A stretch of 64,000 nt of DNA, from assembly GCA_015060075.1 (NCBI GenBank), contig SUZE01000002.1:1-64000 (forward strand), written 5' to 3'. The notes under the pieces are model-generated. The model did no database searches and was not told the origin of the DNA. It was given only the letters and a program-made list of their open reading frames with translations. Below are positions 53,270 through 63,600 of the stretch, one piece after another. A program made the position numbers and the translations under genes. Numbering within the stretch: position 1 is the first letter of the stretch; every line of letters starts with the position of its first letter. The stretch comes from Rikenellaceae bacterium. GTDB lineage: Bacteria > Bacteroidota > Bacteroidia > Bacteroidales > Rikenellaceae.

Positions 53270-54268
53270 ATGAGCTTCTTAACAAATGAGAAATTGACCA
53301 TTGTCGGCGCAGCCGGTATGATTGGTTCGAACATGGCGCAGTGCGCTATGATGATGAAGTTGTCATCAAACATCTGCCTCTACGACCCATTTGCTCCTGC
53401 ATTGGAGGGTGTAGCAGAGGAGTTGTTCCACTGCGGTTTCGATGGTATCAACCTTACCTTCACTTCGGATATCAAGGAGGCTTTGACCGATGCTAAGTAT
53501 GTAGTATCTTCGGGTGGTGCAGCGCGTAAGGCAGGTATGACTCGTGAGGACTTGTTGAAGGGTAACGCAGAGATTGCTGCCGAGTTCGGTAAGAACATCA
53601 AGCAGTACTGCCCAGATGTAAAGCACATCGTTGTTATCTTCAACCCTGCCGATATCACCGGTCTTATCACTTTGATTTATGCAGGTGTTAAGCCTTCGCA
53701 GGTTACCACTTTGGCTGCTCTCGACTCTACTCGTCTTCGTAGCGAGTTGGCAAAGTACCTCCATGTACCTGCTGACAAGGTTGTAAACCCTCGTACTTAT
53801 GGTGGTCACGGCGAGCAGATGGCAGTATTTGCATCGACTACAACCGTTGATGGCACACCGCTTACCGACATTATCGGCACTGACCGTATGCCACAGGCTG
53901 ATTGGGACGCACTCCGTCAGCGCGTAATTCAGGGTGGTAAGAACATCATCGACCTTCGTGGCCGTTCATCGTTCCAGAGCCCGGCACTCGTATCTATCCA
54001 GATGATTGCTGCTGCTATGGGTGGTGAGCCATTCCGTTGGCCTGCTGGTTGCTATGTGAACAATGGTGAGTTTAACCATATCATGATGGCTATGGAGACC
54101 AAACTCGATGCTAATGGCGTTGAAGTTCTCCCTGTTCACGGTACCGAGGAGGAGCACGCAACTCTCGTAGAGTCGTACAAGCACCTCTGCGCACTTCGTG
54201 ATGAGGTTATCGCTATGGGTGTTATTCCGGCAGTAGAGGATTGGCATAAGATTAATGAGAATTTGTAA
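53270..54268 (+). CDS. mdh: Malate dehydrogenase
   Basis: 332 residues of the lactate/malate dehydrogenase family; reduces oxaloacetate to malate with NADH. NAD-binding VGAAGMIGSNMAQ near residue 12, VSSGGAARKAGMTREDLL (substrate Arg loop), the catalytic His in YGGHGEQM, and Arg in LDSTRLRSEL. In fumarate-respiring Bacteroidetes it feeds the reductive branch to fumarate reductase, whose genes lie 2.6 kb downstream. It ends at a strong terminator. Confidence 0.93.
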   Translation: MSFLTNEKLTIVGAAGMIGSNMAQCAMMMKLSSNICLYDPFAPALEGVAEELFHCGFDGINLTFTSDIKEALTDAKYVVSSGGAARKAGMTREDLLKGNAEIAAEFGKNIKQYCPDVKHIVVIFNPADITGLITLIYAGVKPSQVTTLAALDSTRLRSELAKYLHVPADKVVNPRTYGGHGEQMAVFASTTTVDGTPLTDIIGTDRMPQADWDALRQRVIQGGKNIIDLRGRSSFQSPALVSIQMIAAAMGGEPFRWPAGCYVNNGEFNHIMMAMETKLDANGVEVLPVHGTEEEHATLVESYKHLCALRDEVIAMGVIPAVEDWHKINENL

Positions 54269-54313
54269 GAATTTCTTGTGATAAGCCGCAATCTGTGGCA
54301 TATCCCAAAAAGT

Positions 54314-54365
54314 AAAGACCTTCGGGCTGTACGATTGAGTACTATCCCGAAGGTCTTTCTTTTGC
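54314..54365 (+). terminator. Terminator of mdh
   Basis: Perfect 13-bp stem AAAGACCTTCGGG/CCCGAAGGTCTTT with a 19-base loop and a T-rich tail, 45 bp after the mdh stop. Confidence 0.85.
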
Positions 54366-54406
54366 GATACACCACATCTCACGACTTCTGACAAGAAATT
54401 AAAATT

Positions 54407-54509
54407 GTTTTTATAGGGTGTTTTCTGCGTTATGCTCGCTTTGCAAATGCTCATATACGCTTAGTATGCTACGCTTTCCGCCACTGCGTAACGCACAAAA
54501 AAATAGCCA
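54407..54509. repeat. CATACGC-core palindrome, copy F
   Basis: About 100 bp; core CATATACGCTTAGTATG (54452-54468), inner arms GCGTTATGC/GCGTAACGC-like and CTTTGC/GGAAAG-like, T/A-rich outer arms. It lies between convergent mdh and the GH43-like gene. The pairing is poorer than in D or G. Confidence 0.65.
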
Positions 54510-54537
54510 ATAGCTAACAGCTAATGGCTAATGGCAG
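54502..54537. repeat. 7-bp period array (unit gctaatg)
   Basis: Four to five units of GCTAATG/GCCAATA, overlapping the right edge of palindrome F. It is downstream of both neighbouring genes, so arrays are not confined to start codons. Confidence 0.75.
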
Positions 54538-54558
54538 AAAACCCAAGTTTTCTATTTG

Positions 54559-56112
54559 TTATCTCTCTTTTAACCACATCTTGTCGCCCAAATAGAAGTA
54601 GAGCGTTCCGTAGGAGTAGCGACCTGTTTGCGCACCTCGGTCAAATGTAATCCATAGGTAACGCTCGTAGTTGCCATACGGTATCGGCACGATTGTCGGC
54701 CAACCACGGAAACCTCCGTTGGCATACTGCTGCTGGAATGTACCCTCGTAGCGGAGTGTAGGGTAGTCGTATATATAATATGTTGTGCCTGGACCTCCAC
54801 TCAAAACATAACGGCGACCACCTACGGTAGTGATACGCAGACCTGTATTGTTGTTTTTTGGCGACTCGGCAATCATCTCGTAAGGTCCGTTCCAATTATC
54901 GCTCTCGCAGAGGAATGTAGTCCACGACCTGTTCTTCATGGCGCAATATGCCAAACGCCACTTCTTTGCCTCACTGTCGTAGAAGAAATCGGGGTCTTCT
55001 GTGCCTTTGTGCTTTGCACGGGAGTAGTTGTGAGGGAAGTCTAACTCCTTGCACTCCAAGAAGTGTATGCCGTGCAGAATGTCGCTCTTTGTCGAGCAGT
55101 AGGCAAGAATATGGGTGTCGGCATGAGTGGTTGTCATGACCAAATATTCGCCATTTGCCTCATCGTAGACGACCTTTGTGGCGTGGAAGCCGTAAATCTT
55201 ACCATCGCCCTTGCCGAAGAAGAGTGCACCCTCCAATTGCAACTCGTACGAGTCTATGTCGAGCGAATAGACGCCCTGATAGGAGTCACGAATCTGCTCG
55301 AAGCCGCGCGAAGTGAAACATACCCACAACTTTCCGTCACGAATAAGTGGTGTACCATCAACATTCTGCACAATCTGAGGGTCTGCTTGACCGGTTCCGC
55401 AGGTGAGAAGGCTCTGCGCCTTGTGGAGTGTTACCTCGCCATTCTTAGGCAATGATACGGTCAGACCGAACGAATCTTTTATGCAACTATCAATTGCTCG
55501 TTTGTCGTGTGCAACACTGTATAGTAACTTAACTACGCCATTGTCGTACAGACGGAAAACGTGGAAACGCATACCTGTATATTGCACTCGCAACGATATT
55601 GCTTTGCTCTTCTCGGTTACGGTTTCGGCTAACACCTTCTCGGTGCCCCCACTCACCAAAACGGAGAGGATTTTGCCATCTTTGTATATGGTCTTTACAA
55701 TATCGTCCTTACCGCCATTGTTGGGGTAGAAGATGATGCCTACCTCCTCGTTTTTATCCACTTCGCTAAATGCAGCATCGTAGCAGAGGTAAGGGTGAAA
55801 TGCTCCTACACGCAAGGTTGCCGATGTCGCCTCTTTGCCTGCTTCGATAAGTAGCGTGCGACCATCTTGGGTAAGTTTTGGTGCAACAGCACTATGCTCA
55901 ATAACGATATTTGCCGAGTTTTTCAGGAAGAGGTCTGTACCTTCCATATTTATCTGGCTCATAACTTTTTGCGAGTTGTAGAAATTGCGCACAAAAGATT
56001 GACGCACGAAGGTCATCTCGTTGAGGTTTACCTCATTTTGGGGAGTCTGTGCAGATGCCGAAATTGCAAGAATTGCGAATAACGAAAAGAGTGTTGTAAG
56101 TTTAAGTTTCAT
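54559..56112 (-). CDS. Secreted GH43-like (five-bladed propeller) protein
   Basis: About 517 residues; the ATG at 56112 gives the signal peptide MKLKLTTLFSLFAILAISASAQ. The second half has propeller-like repeats with acidic residues (GTGQADPQIVQNVDGTPLIRDGKLWVCFTS, GTEDPDFFYDSEAKKWRLAYCAM, GLRITTVGGRRYVLSGGPG), reminiscent of GH43/GH32-type glycosidases. The catalytic set could not be confirmed. The first half looks like a concanavalin-type beta sandwich. Single gene with its own promoter; substrate unknown. Confidence 0.7.
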   Translation of the reverse strand: MKLKLTTLFSLFAILAISASAQTPQNEVNLNEMTFVRQSFVRNFYNSQKVMSQINMEGTDLFLKNSANIVIEHSAVAPKLTQDGRTLLIEAGKEATSATLRVGAFHPYLCYDAAFSEVDKNEEVGIIFYPNNGGKDDIVKTIYKDGKILSVLVSGGTEKVLAETVTEKSKAISLRVQYTGMRFHVFRLYDNGVVKLLYSVAHDKRAIDSCIKDSFGLTVSLPKNGEVTLHKAQSLLTCGTGQADPQIVQNVDGTPLIRDGKLWVCFTSRGFEQIRDSYQGVYSLDIDSYELQLEGALFFGKGDGKIYGFHATKVVYDEANGEYLVMTTTHADTHILAYCSTKSDILHGIHFLECKELDFPHNYSRAKHKGTEDPDFFYDSEAKKWRLAYCAMKNRSWTTFLCESDNWNGPYEMIAESPKNNNTGLRITTVGGRRYVLSGGPGTTYYIYDYPTLRYEGTFQQQYANGGFRGWPTIVPIPYGNYERYLWITFDRGAQTGRYSYGTLYFYLGDKMWLKER

Positions 56113-56132
56113 AGATTTTTGTTTATTTTTAG

Positions 56133-56163
56133 CAAAGATATAAAAATTTTCAAACAGAAACAA
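56133..56163 (-). promoter_or_regulatory. Promoter of the GH43-like gene
   Basis: Minus strand TTG (56161-56163), 20 bp, TATCTTTG (56133-56140), 20 bp before the ATG. The -33 box lies within the end of the upstream cyclo-ligase gene. Confidence 0.65.
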
Positions 56164-56686
56164 CACGGTCAATTATTTTGTCGTGAGGCTCTACGGGGAT
56201 ATTATCAGTGATTTGGCACGGATAACAAACACCTATTGTGTAAGCATGAAACTCTTTGCGTGACAAGTACTTGTCATAAAATCCTTTGCCTCGTCCAAGG
56301 CGGGCACCACTGCGTGTAAATGCTACACCCGGAACTATCATTACATCTATTTCGCTCGGCTCAATAGGAGTTGTGGCAATAGGCTCCATAATGCCGAATG
56401 CCCCTTCGTGTAATCCCTCCGAGATGTCGTAAAACTCCATTTCATCGCCCTTGATGCGTGGTAGAACAATGCGCTTTGACTGCGCAAGTTGCTCGATAAT
56501 TGCAGCGGTTTGCGGTTCATCGGGTAGTGATGCAAAGAGAGCCACAACTGATGCCTGCCGAACCTCTTGTAATTCGGCTATTGCGCTGAATATCTGTGAG
56601 GATAGACTCTTTTTCTCGGAAGACGAAAGTTTCGCTATCTCGCCTTTTATGGCTCGGCGCATGGAGCGTTTGTCGGGTGCTGTCAT
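56150..56686 (-). CDS. 5-formyltetrahydrofolate cyclo-ligase
   Basis: 178 residues from the ATG at 56686 (MTAPDKRSMRRAIKGEIAKL), the family's usual start; the open frame upstream is not conserved-looking. The enzyme turns 5-formyl-THF into 5,10-methenyl-THF with ATP. Signature VPGVAFTRSGARLGRGKGFYDKYL near residue 125 and the basic N-terminal KR residues. Divergent from sdhC. Confidence 0.92.
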   Translation of the reverse strand: MTAPDKRSMRRAIKGEIAKLSSSEKKSLSSQIFSAIAELQEVRQASVVALFASLPDEPQTAAIIEQLAQSKRIVLPRIKGDEMEFYDISEGLHEGAFGIMEPIATTPIEPSEIDVMIVPGVAFTRSGARLGRGKGFYDKYLSRKEFHAYTIGVCYPCQITDNIPVEPHDKIIDRVVSV

Positions 56687-56726
56687 AAAAACTTTGTTTT
56701 TAGTGGCAAAAAATCGGTCAAAAGTG

Positions 56727-56756
56727 TTGTTATTTCGCAAACAATTCGTATCTTTG
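56727..56756 (+). promoter_or_regulatory. Promoter of the sdhCAB operon
   Basis: TTG (56727-56729), 19 bp, TATCTTTG (56749-56756). The implied leader before the sdhC ATG is about 110 nt. Confidence 0.75.
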
Positions 56757-56871
56757 TAGTTAGGTATGCGTGCGTGTGTGCGAGCGATACCGCAAACAGA
56801 GAGTAAATTGAAGGCGAAATTTTCACAAAACTTTTTACAAAAATACACAAATCTTAAATTTAATTAAAATT

Positions 56872-57573
56872 ATGGGCTGTTTTTTAACTAATTCATCTCT
56901 CGGAAGAAAGTTGGTGATGAGCATCTCGGGTTGTTTCCTCGTGCTTTTCATACTCTTCCACATGTCAATGAACATCGCCGCAATCTTTTCGGCTGATGCT
57001 TACAACTGGATTTGCGCAATGTTGGGTGCAAGCTGGTACGCTTTGGTGGGTACTGCGGTTTTGGCACTCGGAGTATTTGTTCACTTTGCTTACGCTTTCT
57101 GGCTCACTTGGCAGAATCGTAAGGCTCGTGGTAATGTGCGCTATGCTGTTACCGTAAAGGAGAAGGGTGTGTCGTGGGCATCGAAGAATATGCTCCTCTT
57201 GGGCGTAATCGTATTGCTCGGTCTTGCATTGCACCTCTCGCACTTCTGGGCTAAGATGCAGTTGGTTGAGTTGCTCGGTCACCATGAGAATAACCTCGGA
57301 CTCGCTCCAACCGATGGTGCAGCTCTTATTCAGTACACCTTCTCGCAGTGGTACAATGTTGTTTTGTATCTTGTGTGGTTTGCTGCTTTGTGGTTCCACC
57401 TCACTCATGGCGTATGGTCGATGTTGCAGACCGTAGGCTGGGCTAACGACAAGTGGTATCCACGCTTAAAGTGCCTTTCGGGTATCGTAGCAACCCTTAT
57501 CTTCGGCGGCTTTGCTGTTGTTGTAGTTTGGTTCTACATTCAGAGCGTATGCCCTTGCTGCGCTGCTTGTTAA
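56872..57573 (+). CDS. sdhC: Succinate dehydrogenase/fumarate reductase cytochrome b subunit
   Basis: 233 residues, five membrane segments, the single-subunit dihaem type (b558 family). Histidines in the membrane (FHMSMN near 28, VFVHFAYAFW near 80, ALHLSHFW near 125, LWFHLTHGVW near 180) are the haem ligands. It anchors the complex and exchanges electrons with the menaquinone pool. It ends in a Cys-rich tail, CPCCAAC, which I have not seen described. First gene of sdhCAB. Confidence 0.92.
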   Translation: MGCFLTNSSLGRKLVMSISGCFLVLFILFHMSMNIAAIFSADAYNWICAMLGASWYALVGTAVLALGVFVHFAYAFWLTWQNRKARGNVRYAVTVKEKGVSWASKNMLLLGVIVLLGLALHLSHFWAKMQLVELLGHHENNLGLAPTDGAALIQYTFSQWYNVVLYLVWFAALWFHLTHGVWSMLQTVGWANDKWYPRLKCLSGIVATLIFGGFAVVVVWFYIQSVCPCCAAC

Positions 57574-57623
57574 TCAGGATTAGCAATTTGAGTATTTAGA
57601 AAAATAACAAAATTTATAGAAAT

Positions 57624-59570
57624 ATGGCTTTCAAATTAGATTCCAAAATTCCTGCTGGTGAGTTGGCTCAGAAGTGGAGCAATCACAAAGCGGCTATCAA
57701 GGTTGTTAGCCCTGCTAACAAGCGTAAGTTGGATATTATCGTTGTAGGTACCGGTCTTGGTGGTGCGAGTGCAGCTGCTTCGCTCGGCGAGTTGGGCTAC
57801 AATGTAAAGGTCTTCTGTATTCAGGACTCGCCACGCCGTGCGCACTCTATCGCTGCACAGGGTGGTATCAACGCTGCGAAGAACTATCAGAATGATAACG
57901 ACTCGGTATATCGCCTCTTCTACGATACAATCAAGGGTGGTGACTACCGCGCTCGTGAGGCAAACGTTTACCGTTTGGCAGAGGTTTCTAACCTTATTAT
58001 CGACCAGTGTGTTGCTCAGGGTGTACCTTTCGCTCGTGAGTATGGCGGCTTGTTGGCAAACCGTTCGTTCGGTGGTGCGCAGGTATCGCGTACATTCTAT
58101 GCTCGTGGTCAGACCGGTCAGCAGCTCTTGCTCGGTGCTTACGCTGCATTGAACAAGGAGATTGCAGCAGGCTCTGTTAAGTCTTACACTCGTCACGAGA
58201 TGCTCGATATCGTTATCGAGGACGGCGAGGCTAAGGGTATTATCGCTCGTAACCTCGTAACTGGTGAGATTGAGCGTCATGGTGCTCACGCAGTTGTTAT
58301 CGCAACCGGTGGATACGGAAACGTATTCTTCCTCTCGACCAATGCTATGGCATCGAATGGCTCGGCAGCATTCCAGTGCTACCGTAAGGGTGCAGGTTTT
58401 GCAAACCCTTGCTTCACTCAGATTCACCCAACATGTATCCCTGTACACGGCACACAGCAGTCGAAATTGACTTTGATGTCGGAGTCGTTGCGTAACGATG
58501 GTCGTATCTGGGTGCCAAAGAAGTTGGAGGATGTCGAGGCTTTGCGTAAGGGTACTTTGAAACCATCGCAGATTGCCGAGGAGGACCGTGACTACTACTT
58601 GGAGCGCCGTTACCCTGCATTTGGTAACTTGGTACCTCGTGATGTTGCTTCGCGTGCTGCAAAGGAGCGTTGCGATGCAGGTTATGGTGTAAACGAGACA
58701 GGTTTGGCTGTATTCCTTGACTTCAAGACCGCAATAGAGCGCTTGGGCAAAGATGTTATCAAGCAGCGTTATGGTAACTTGTTCGATATGTACAAGGAGA
58801 TTACCGATGTTAATCCATACGATGAGCCAATGCAGATTTTCCCTGCTGTTCACTACACAATGGGTGGTATCTGGGTTGATTACAACTTGATGACAACCGT
58901 TCCGGGCTTGTATGCTATCGGTGAGGCTAACTTCTCTGACCATGGTGCTAACCGCCTCGGTGCTTCGGCATTGATGCAGGGCTTGGCTGATGGTTACTTC
59001 GTATTGCCTTACACCATTGGCGACTACCTCTCGAAGAAGATTCAGGCTCCGAAGGTTTCGACCGATACTCCTGCATTCGAGGAGGCAGAGAATGCTGTTA
59101 AGGCTAAGATTGAGAAGTTGCTCTCGATTAACGGTAAGCAGTCGGTTGATGATATTCACAAGCGTCTTGGTTTGATTATGTGGGACAATGTGGGTATGGC
59201 TCGTACAAAGGAGTCTTTGGAGAAGGCTATCGTTGAGATTCAGGCTTTGCGTAAGGAGTTCTGGGCAGACGTTAAGGTTGTCGGCACAGCAAACTCGTTC
59301 AATGTTGAGTTGGAGAAGGCTTTGCGTTTGGTTGATTTCCTCGAACTCGGTGAGTTGATGGCTCGCGATGCTCTCAACCGTGAGGAGTCGTGCGGTGGTC
59401 ACTTCCGTTCGGAGCATCAGACCGAGGAGGGCGAGGCACTTCGTCACGATGACAAGTTTGCTTATGCTTCGGTTTGGGAGTACAAGGGCGAGAACGAGGT
59501 TCCTGAACTTACCAAGGAGCCACTCGACTACGAGTTTACTCACCGCGCACAGCGAAACTATAAGGATTAA
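57624..59570 (+). CDS. sdhA: Succinate dehydrogenase/fumarate reductase flavoprotein subunit
   Basis: 648 residues. FAD domain [20 protein letters not shown] near residue 37, and [15 protein letters not shown] with the His that usually carries FAD covalently. [20 protein letters not shown] and the active-site region [13 protein letters not shown], then [12 protein letters not shown] and [14 protein letters not shown]. It interconverts fumarate and succinate at the inner face of the membrane. In anaerobic Bacteroidetes the fumarate reductase direction is expected. Confidence 0.96.
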   Translation: MAFKLDSKIPAGELAQKWSNHKAAIKVVSPANKRKLDIIVVGTGLGGASAAASLGELGYNVKVFCIQDSPRRAHSIAAQGGINAAKNYQNDNDSVYRLFYDTIKGGDYRAREANVYRLAEVSNLIIDQCVAQGVPFAREYGGLLANRSFGGAQVSRTFYARGQTGQQLLLGAYAALNKEIAAGSVKSYTRHEMLDIVIEDGEAKGIIARNLVTGEIERHGAHAVVIATGGYGNVFFLSTNAMASNGSAAFQCYRKGAGFANPCFTQIHPTCIPVHGTQQSKLTLMSESLRNDGRIWVPKKLEDVEALRKGTLKPSQIAEEDRDYYLERRYPAFGNLVPRDVASRAAKERCDAGYGVNETGLAVFLDFKTAIERLGKDVIKQRYGNLFDMYKEITDVNPYDEPMQIFPAVHYTMGGIWVDYNLMTTVPGLYAIGEANFSDHGANRLGASALMQGLADGYFVLPYTIGDYLSKKIQAPKVSTDTPAFEEAENAVKAKIEKLLSINGKQSVDDIHKRLGLIMWDNVGMARTKESLEKAIVEIQALRKEFWADVKVVGTANSFNVELEKALRLVDFLELGELMARDALNREESCGGHFRSEHQTEEGEALRHDDKFAYASVWEYKGENEVPELTKEPLDYEFTHRAQRNYKD

Positions 59571-59605
59571 TTTTTTGGCGTTAAATTTTTAGAAAGGAAA
59601 AGATT

Positions 59606-60349
59606 ATGAATTTCACATTGAAAATATGGCGTCAGAAAGACGCTCAGTCGAAGGGCGCATTCAAGGAGTACAAGGTTGAGAATGTATCTTCGGATACCTC
59701 GTTCCTCGAAATGCTCGATATTTTGAACAATGACCTCGTACACAAAGGCGAGGAGCCGGTGGCATTCGACCACGACTGCCGTGAGGGTATCTGCGGTATG
59801 TGTTCGTTGCATATTGACGGACACGCACACGGTCCATCGCAGGCTGTTACTACTTGCCAAATCTATATGCGTCAGTTCAAAGATGGTGCTACCATTACCG
59901 TTGAACCTTGGCGTTCGGCAGCATTCCCTGTAATCAAGGACCTCGTAGTAAATCGTGGTGCTTACGACCAAATTTTGCAGGCAGGAGGTTTCGTTTCGGT
60001 TCGTACCAACTCGGTACCTGACGGAAACGCTATTCCAATTCCAAAGGCAGATGCGGACGAGTCTATGGACGCAGCTGCTTGCGTAGGTTGTGGTGCTTGT
60101 GCTGCAACTTGTAAGAACGGCTCGGCAATGTTGTTCGTTGCTGCTCGTGTATCTTCGTTGGCGAAGTTGCCACAGGGTAGAGTTGAGGGCGCACGCCGTG
60201 CAAAGGCTATGGTTGCAAAGATGGACGAACTCGGCTTCGGTAACTGTACCAATACAGGTGCTTGTCAGGCAGAGTGTCCTAAGCAGATTAGCATTGCTCA
60301 CATCGCTCGCTTGAACCGTGAGTTCTTGTGTGCAAAGTTGGAGGACTAA
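59606..60349 (+). CDS. sdhB: Succinate dehydrogenase/fumarate reductase iron-sulfur subunit
   Basis: 247 residues. [2Fe-2S] site [15 protein letters not shown] near residue 60, [4Fe-4S] site [17 protein letters not shown] near 150, and a third cluster site [15 protein letters not shown] near 213. It passes electrons between flavin and quinone. Third gene of the operon, 35 bp after sdhA. Confidence 0.96.
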   Translation: MNFTLKIWRQKDAQSKGAFKEYKVENVSSDTSFLEMLDILNNDLVHKGEEPVAFDHDCREGICGMCSLHIDGHAHGPSQAVTTCQIYMRQFKDGATITVEPWRSAAFPVIKDLVVNRGAYDQILQAGGFVSVRTNSVPDGNAIPIPKADADESMDAAACVGCGACAATCKNGSAMLFVAARVSSLAKLPQGRVEGARRAKAMVAKMDELGFGNCTNTGACQAECPKQISIAHIARLNREFLCAKLED

Positions 60350-60362
60350 AATAAAAACCGTC

Positions 60363-60465
60363 TAACGAGGTAATTTTTGCGTTACACTTCGGTCGTTGAG
60401 CTCCTCACATACGCCAAGTATGCTGCGGGCTCAACGCCTTGCAAGCCTTAAAATTCCTCTCGTTA
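60363..60465. repeat. CATACGC-core palindrome, copy G
   Basis: Outer arms TAACGAGGTAATTTT and AAAATTCCTCTCGTTA (one bulge), inner CGTTGAGC (60394-60401) and GCTCAACG (60429-60436), core CATACGCCAAGTATG (60408-60422). Arms unrelated to those of A-D. It begins 14 bp after the sdhB stop. Confidence 0.85.
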
Positions 60466-60493
60466 TACAATTTTTAGACCTTATATAAATGAT

Positions 60494-60528
60494 GGGGGTG
60501 TTCCAATAAAAAGAATACCCCCTTCTTT
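60494..60528 (+). terminator. Terminator of sdhCAB
   Basis: GGGGGTGTTC pairs with GAATACCCCC (one G-T pair), 9-base loop, followed by TTCTTT. It lies 145 bp after sdhB, beyond palindrome G. Confidence 0.7.
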
Positions 60529-60553
60529 CAAAGAAAAACTAATTCTGCATTAA

Positions 60554-60618
60554 CCCTGCTTCTCAGGCTTTTCCTCCTTGCGGCTCGGCATAGTTTGCGA
60601 GCAACCTCTGCCCTCGCT
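60554..60618 (+). repeat. Dispersed hairpin element, copy 3
   Basis: Hairpin CCTG-CTTCT-CAGG plus CTTTT, then CTCGGCATAGTTTGCGAGCA and ACCTCTGCCCTCG, like the two copies before rmuC. The 317-bp space 60350-60666 holds palindrome G, the terminator, this element and a heptad array; no gene was seen. Confidence 0.65.
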
Positions 60619-60632
60619 CCGCAGCGTCGGTT

Positions 60633-60664
60633 CTGCATTTTGCATTTTGAATTTTGAATTTTAC
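60633..60664. repeat. 7-bp period array (units tgcattt, tgaattt)
   Basis: Four units ending 2 bp before the next ATG. The unit TGCATTT also occurs before mdh, and a variant before coaX. Confidence 0.75.
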
Positions 60665-60666
60665 TT

Positions 60667-63600
60667 ATGCGCCGCCTATTAACCCTCTTTGTTGCACTTA
60701 TCTCCTGCCTTGTGGCATGGGGACAGGGCGCTGTGGTTAGTGGGCGATTTTTTGATGTCGAAACGAAAGAGGGAGTGGTCGGGGCTATTATAGAGATTAC
60801 TTCGCCTCGTGACTCGCTCTTCCGCCGACACTACACCTCCGGATATGGAGGATATTTCAAAACACCTACACTTCCTCGTGGCGAGTATCGACTCACCTCC
60901 ACATTTCTCGGATATAAAGATTACGAACGAACTTTCAAGGTTGATGCACTACCTGTAAGCCTGGGTGATATGGCGATGCAGCAGGGTGCTATCGATATTG
61001 GGGTTGTTGTCAAGGAGATAGTTGTACCTCGTGCGCAGATTATGGGCGATACTCTTCGCTATACGGCATCGCAGTTCAAAGTCACGGTAGATGCCGAACT
61101 CGAAACGTTGTTGCGTAAGTTGCCGGGTATATCCATTAATAACGGCAAAATTGAGGCGCAAGGCGAGGCTGTTACTGCGATATATGTCGATGGCGAGCAG
61201 TTCTTTGGGGGAAGCGTACAACAGGTCTTGCAGAGTATTCCTGCACAGGCAGTGGAGAGTATCGAGGTCTATAACCGAATGAGCGAGGCATCGCAGATTA
61301 CGGGTGTAGATGATGGTCGAGGTGGTAAAGTTTTGAATATTGTAACCAAAAGTTCGCTTTCGCACAGCGAGTTTGGAAAGATGCACGCTTCGGGCGGTTT
61401 GGGTGGTGATAAAAAGCCTTCCGGCTCTGCGATGGGGCAATATGTTGATAAGTTGAAGGGACGCTATTCAGCAGGCGGTGCGTTGAATATCTTTCGTGCC
61501 GATACCCGTATTGCAATTATGGCGTTGGCGAACAATCTCAATAAGCAGAACTTGTCTGACGAGGGAATTTCGATGTCGGGCTCTACAAATCGCACAAATG
61601 CCTCATCGTCATTCTCGGTAAATCGCCAATCGGGAGTTGCTTCGACAGAAATCTTTGCGATAAACTATTCGGATAAGTGGGGAAAGCGCAAGAGGGCGAG
61701 ATTTGATGGTAGCGCATTTCTCAATCACAACAATACCTCCAATCAATTTACAGTAGACCGTTGGTATAATCGCCCTGCGAAACTCGATACCATTCATTAC
61801 GACCAATTTGCCAATCCAAACAATATAGCTCTTCGTCTTCGAGGTCGTTTGTCGTGGAAGGTGGCGAAGCGTCAGCGATTGCTCCTTACTCCGGCTTATT
61901 CATACTCCAATAACTTCTCCATAAATCGTCAAGATACCACCTCAATGCGTACGGGCTGGTCGGAGTCGGTGAAGGAGGAGGATAGACCATTGCCACGATA
62001 CTATCCAAGTCGTAATGAAGGACGTAGCGAGTCGCATAATGCGAGGTTGAGTGCGCAATATAACTACAACTTCCTAAAACGAGGTCGAGTTTTGCTGCTC
62101 TCTGCCGATGCCCGATATAATAGCAACGAGAGTTGGCGTAATTATAAATCCTATTCAGGTCCTTTGGCAACCGAAGCGGAGCGATTGGAACAGAACAAGT
62201 ATACCTATTCTCGTAATGAGAGTGATAACTCTATGGCCCAATTCCATCTTCAAACCACTTTCCGTGAGCGAATAGGACGATGGGTAGTTGTTAATTTGTC
62301 ATACGAAGGCGACTATCAGATGCGCACTCGTAACACCTACAATTTCACGACAGATGCTTCGCACGAAACACTTGCCGAGAAGATAAAGCCAAAGAGTTCT
62401 TCGATATATACGAGTGACTATTGGTACCATGAAGCGAGTGCCGGTATGCGATACGGAAAGGGTAAAAATTGGTTTTCGGTAAATCTGCGTTTCAGAGATA
62501 TTACCACCGATGTCACATACTACGGTATACCGGGTAGATTGCTTGAAATACCGACTACGAAACACTCACACTATCAGCGCTTCCTCTACAATGCAACGCT
62601 GAATATCGCATCGAACAATAAACATAGTATGCGTGCTTCGTTCAATTCGAGGTTGCGTATGCCAGGTGTTTGGGATTTGAACGATATGTACAATGTAAAT
62701 AACAGTTCGTACTTGTCGGTCGGAAATCCCGATTTGAAACCTGCGCAGGAGCACAACTTCTTTGTCCGATATACAAATGTATCTTCACGTTATGGAACTA
62801 CCTTTATGGTTATGGGTAAGGTACAACATATTCAAGACTATGTCGGTCAGAAGGTTGCCTACGAGCCGGGTAAAATCAAGTTGCCGGACTATCTTGATGA
62901 TAAGGGCGAATGGCACTATGCCAACTATAATCCTATACAGCTTTCGCAGAAAGTGAATCTCGATGGCTATTGGTCGTATGAGTTCCGTACTTCGTTGGGC
63001 TGGCCGTTGAAACATCTGCGCTCGAATTTGAATGTTGTGTTGGGCGGAACATATTCAGATATTCCTATGGAGGTTGTGTCGTCAGATTTGCAACCCGAGG
63101 AGATTGTGGACCCTAATCAGGACTACAAATTTATCGCCCGAGGCGAGAATGTGATGATGCACAACGCCAACGGATATGCGCAGGTGACTTTGGGTAGTAA
63201 TATCTCAGAGAATGTAGATTTTACGGTTACTTGGCGAGGAAATTACAGTTATAACGACAGCACGATTTCGGGCTTCAACAATCAATACTTTATGCAGTAT
63301 GTGCGAGGCAATATCAAGGCGGTATTGCCATTAGGCTTTACGATAACATCATCGGTGAACTTCACCCATTTCAAGGTCTTTACCCATAACTTTGACGACC
63401 ATTTTACATTGTGGAATGTGTCGTTGGGTAAGAAGGTGCTGAATGGACTTGGCGAGGTGGAGTTGTGTGTCGATGATGTGTTGAATCAGAACACTTCGTT
63501 TGGTCGCTATGTGATAGCGAGCTACTCACAATTGCGTTATAATGCAGTTCTTGGTCGCACCTATCTGTTGCGATTTACCTACAATCTGCGCAGCCTTGGC

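Noticed and set aside
57636..59543. A 635-codon open frame antisense to sdhA
   Set aside because: It mirrors the codon bias of sdhA, has no recognisable domain, and the sense gene is certain.
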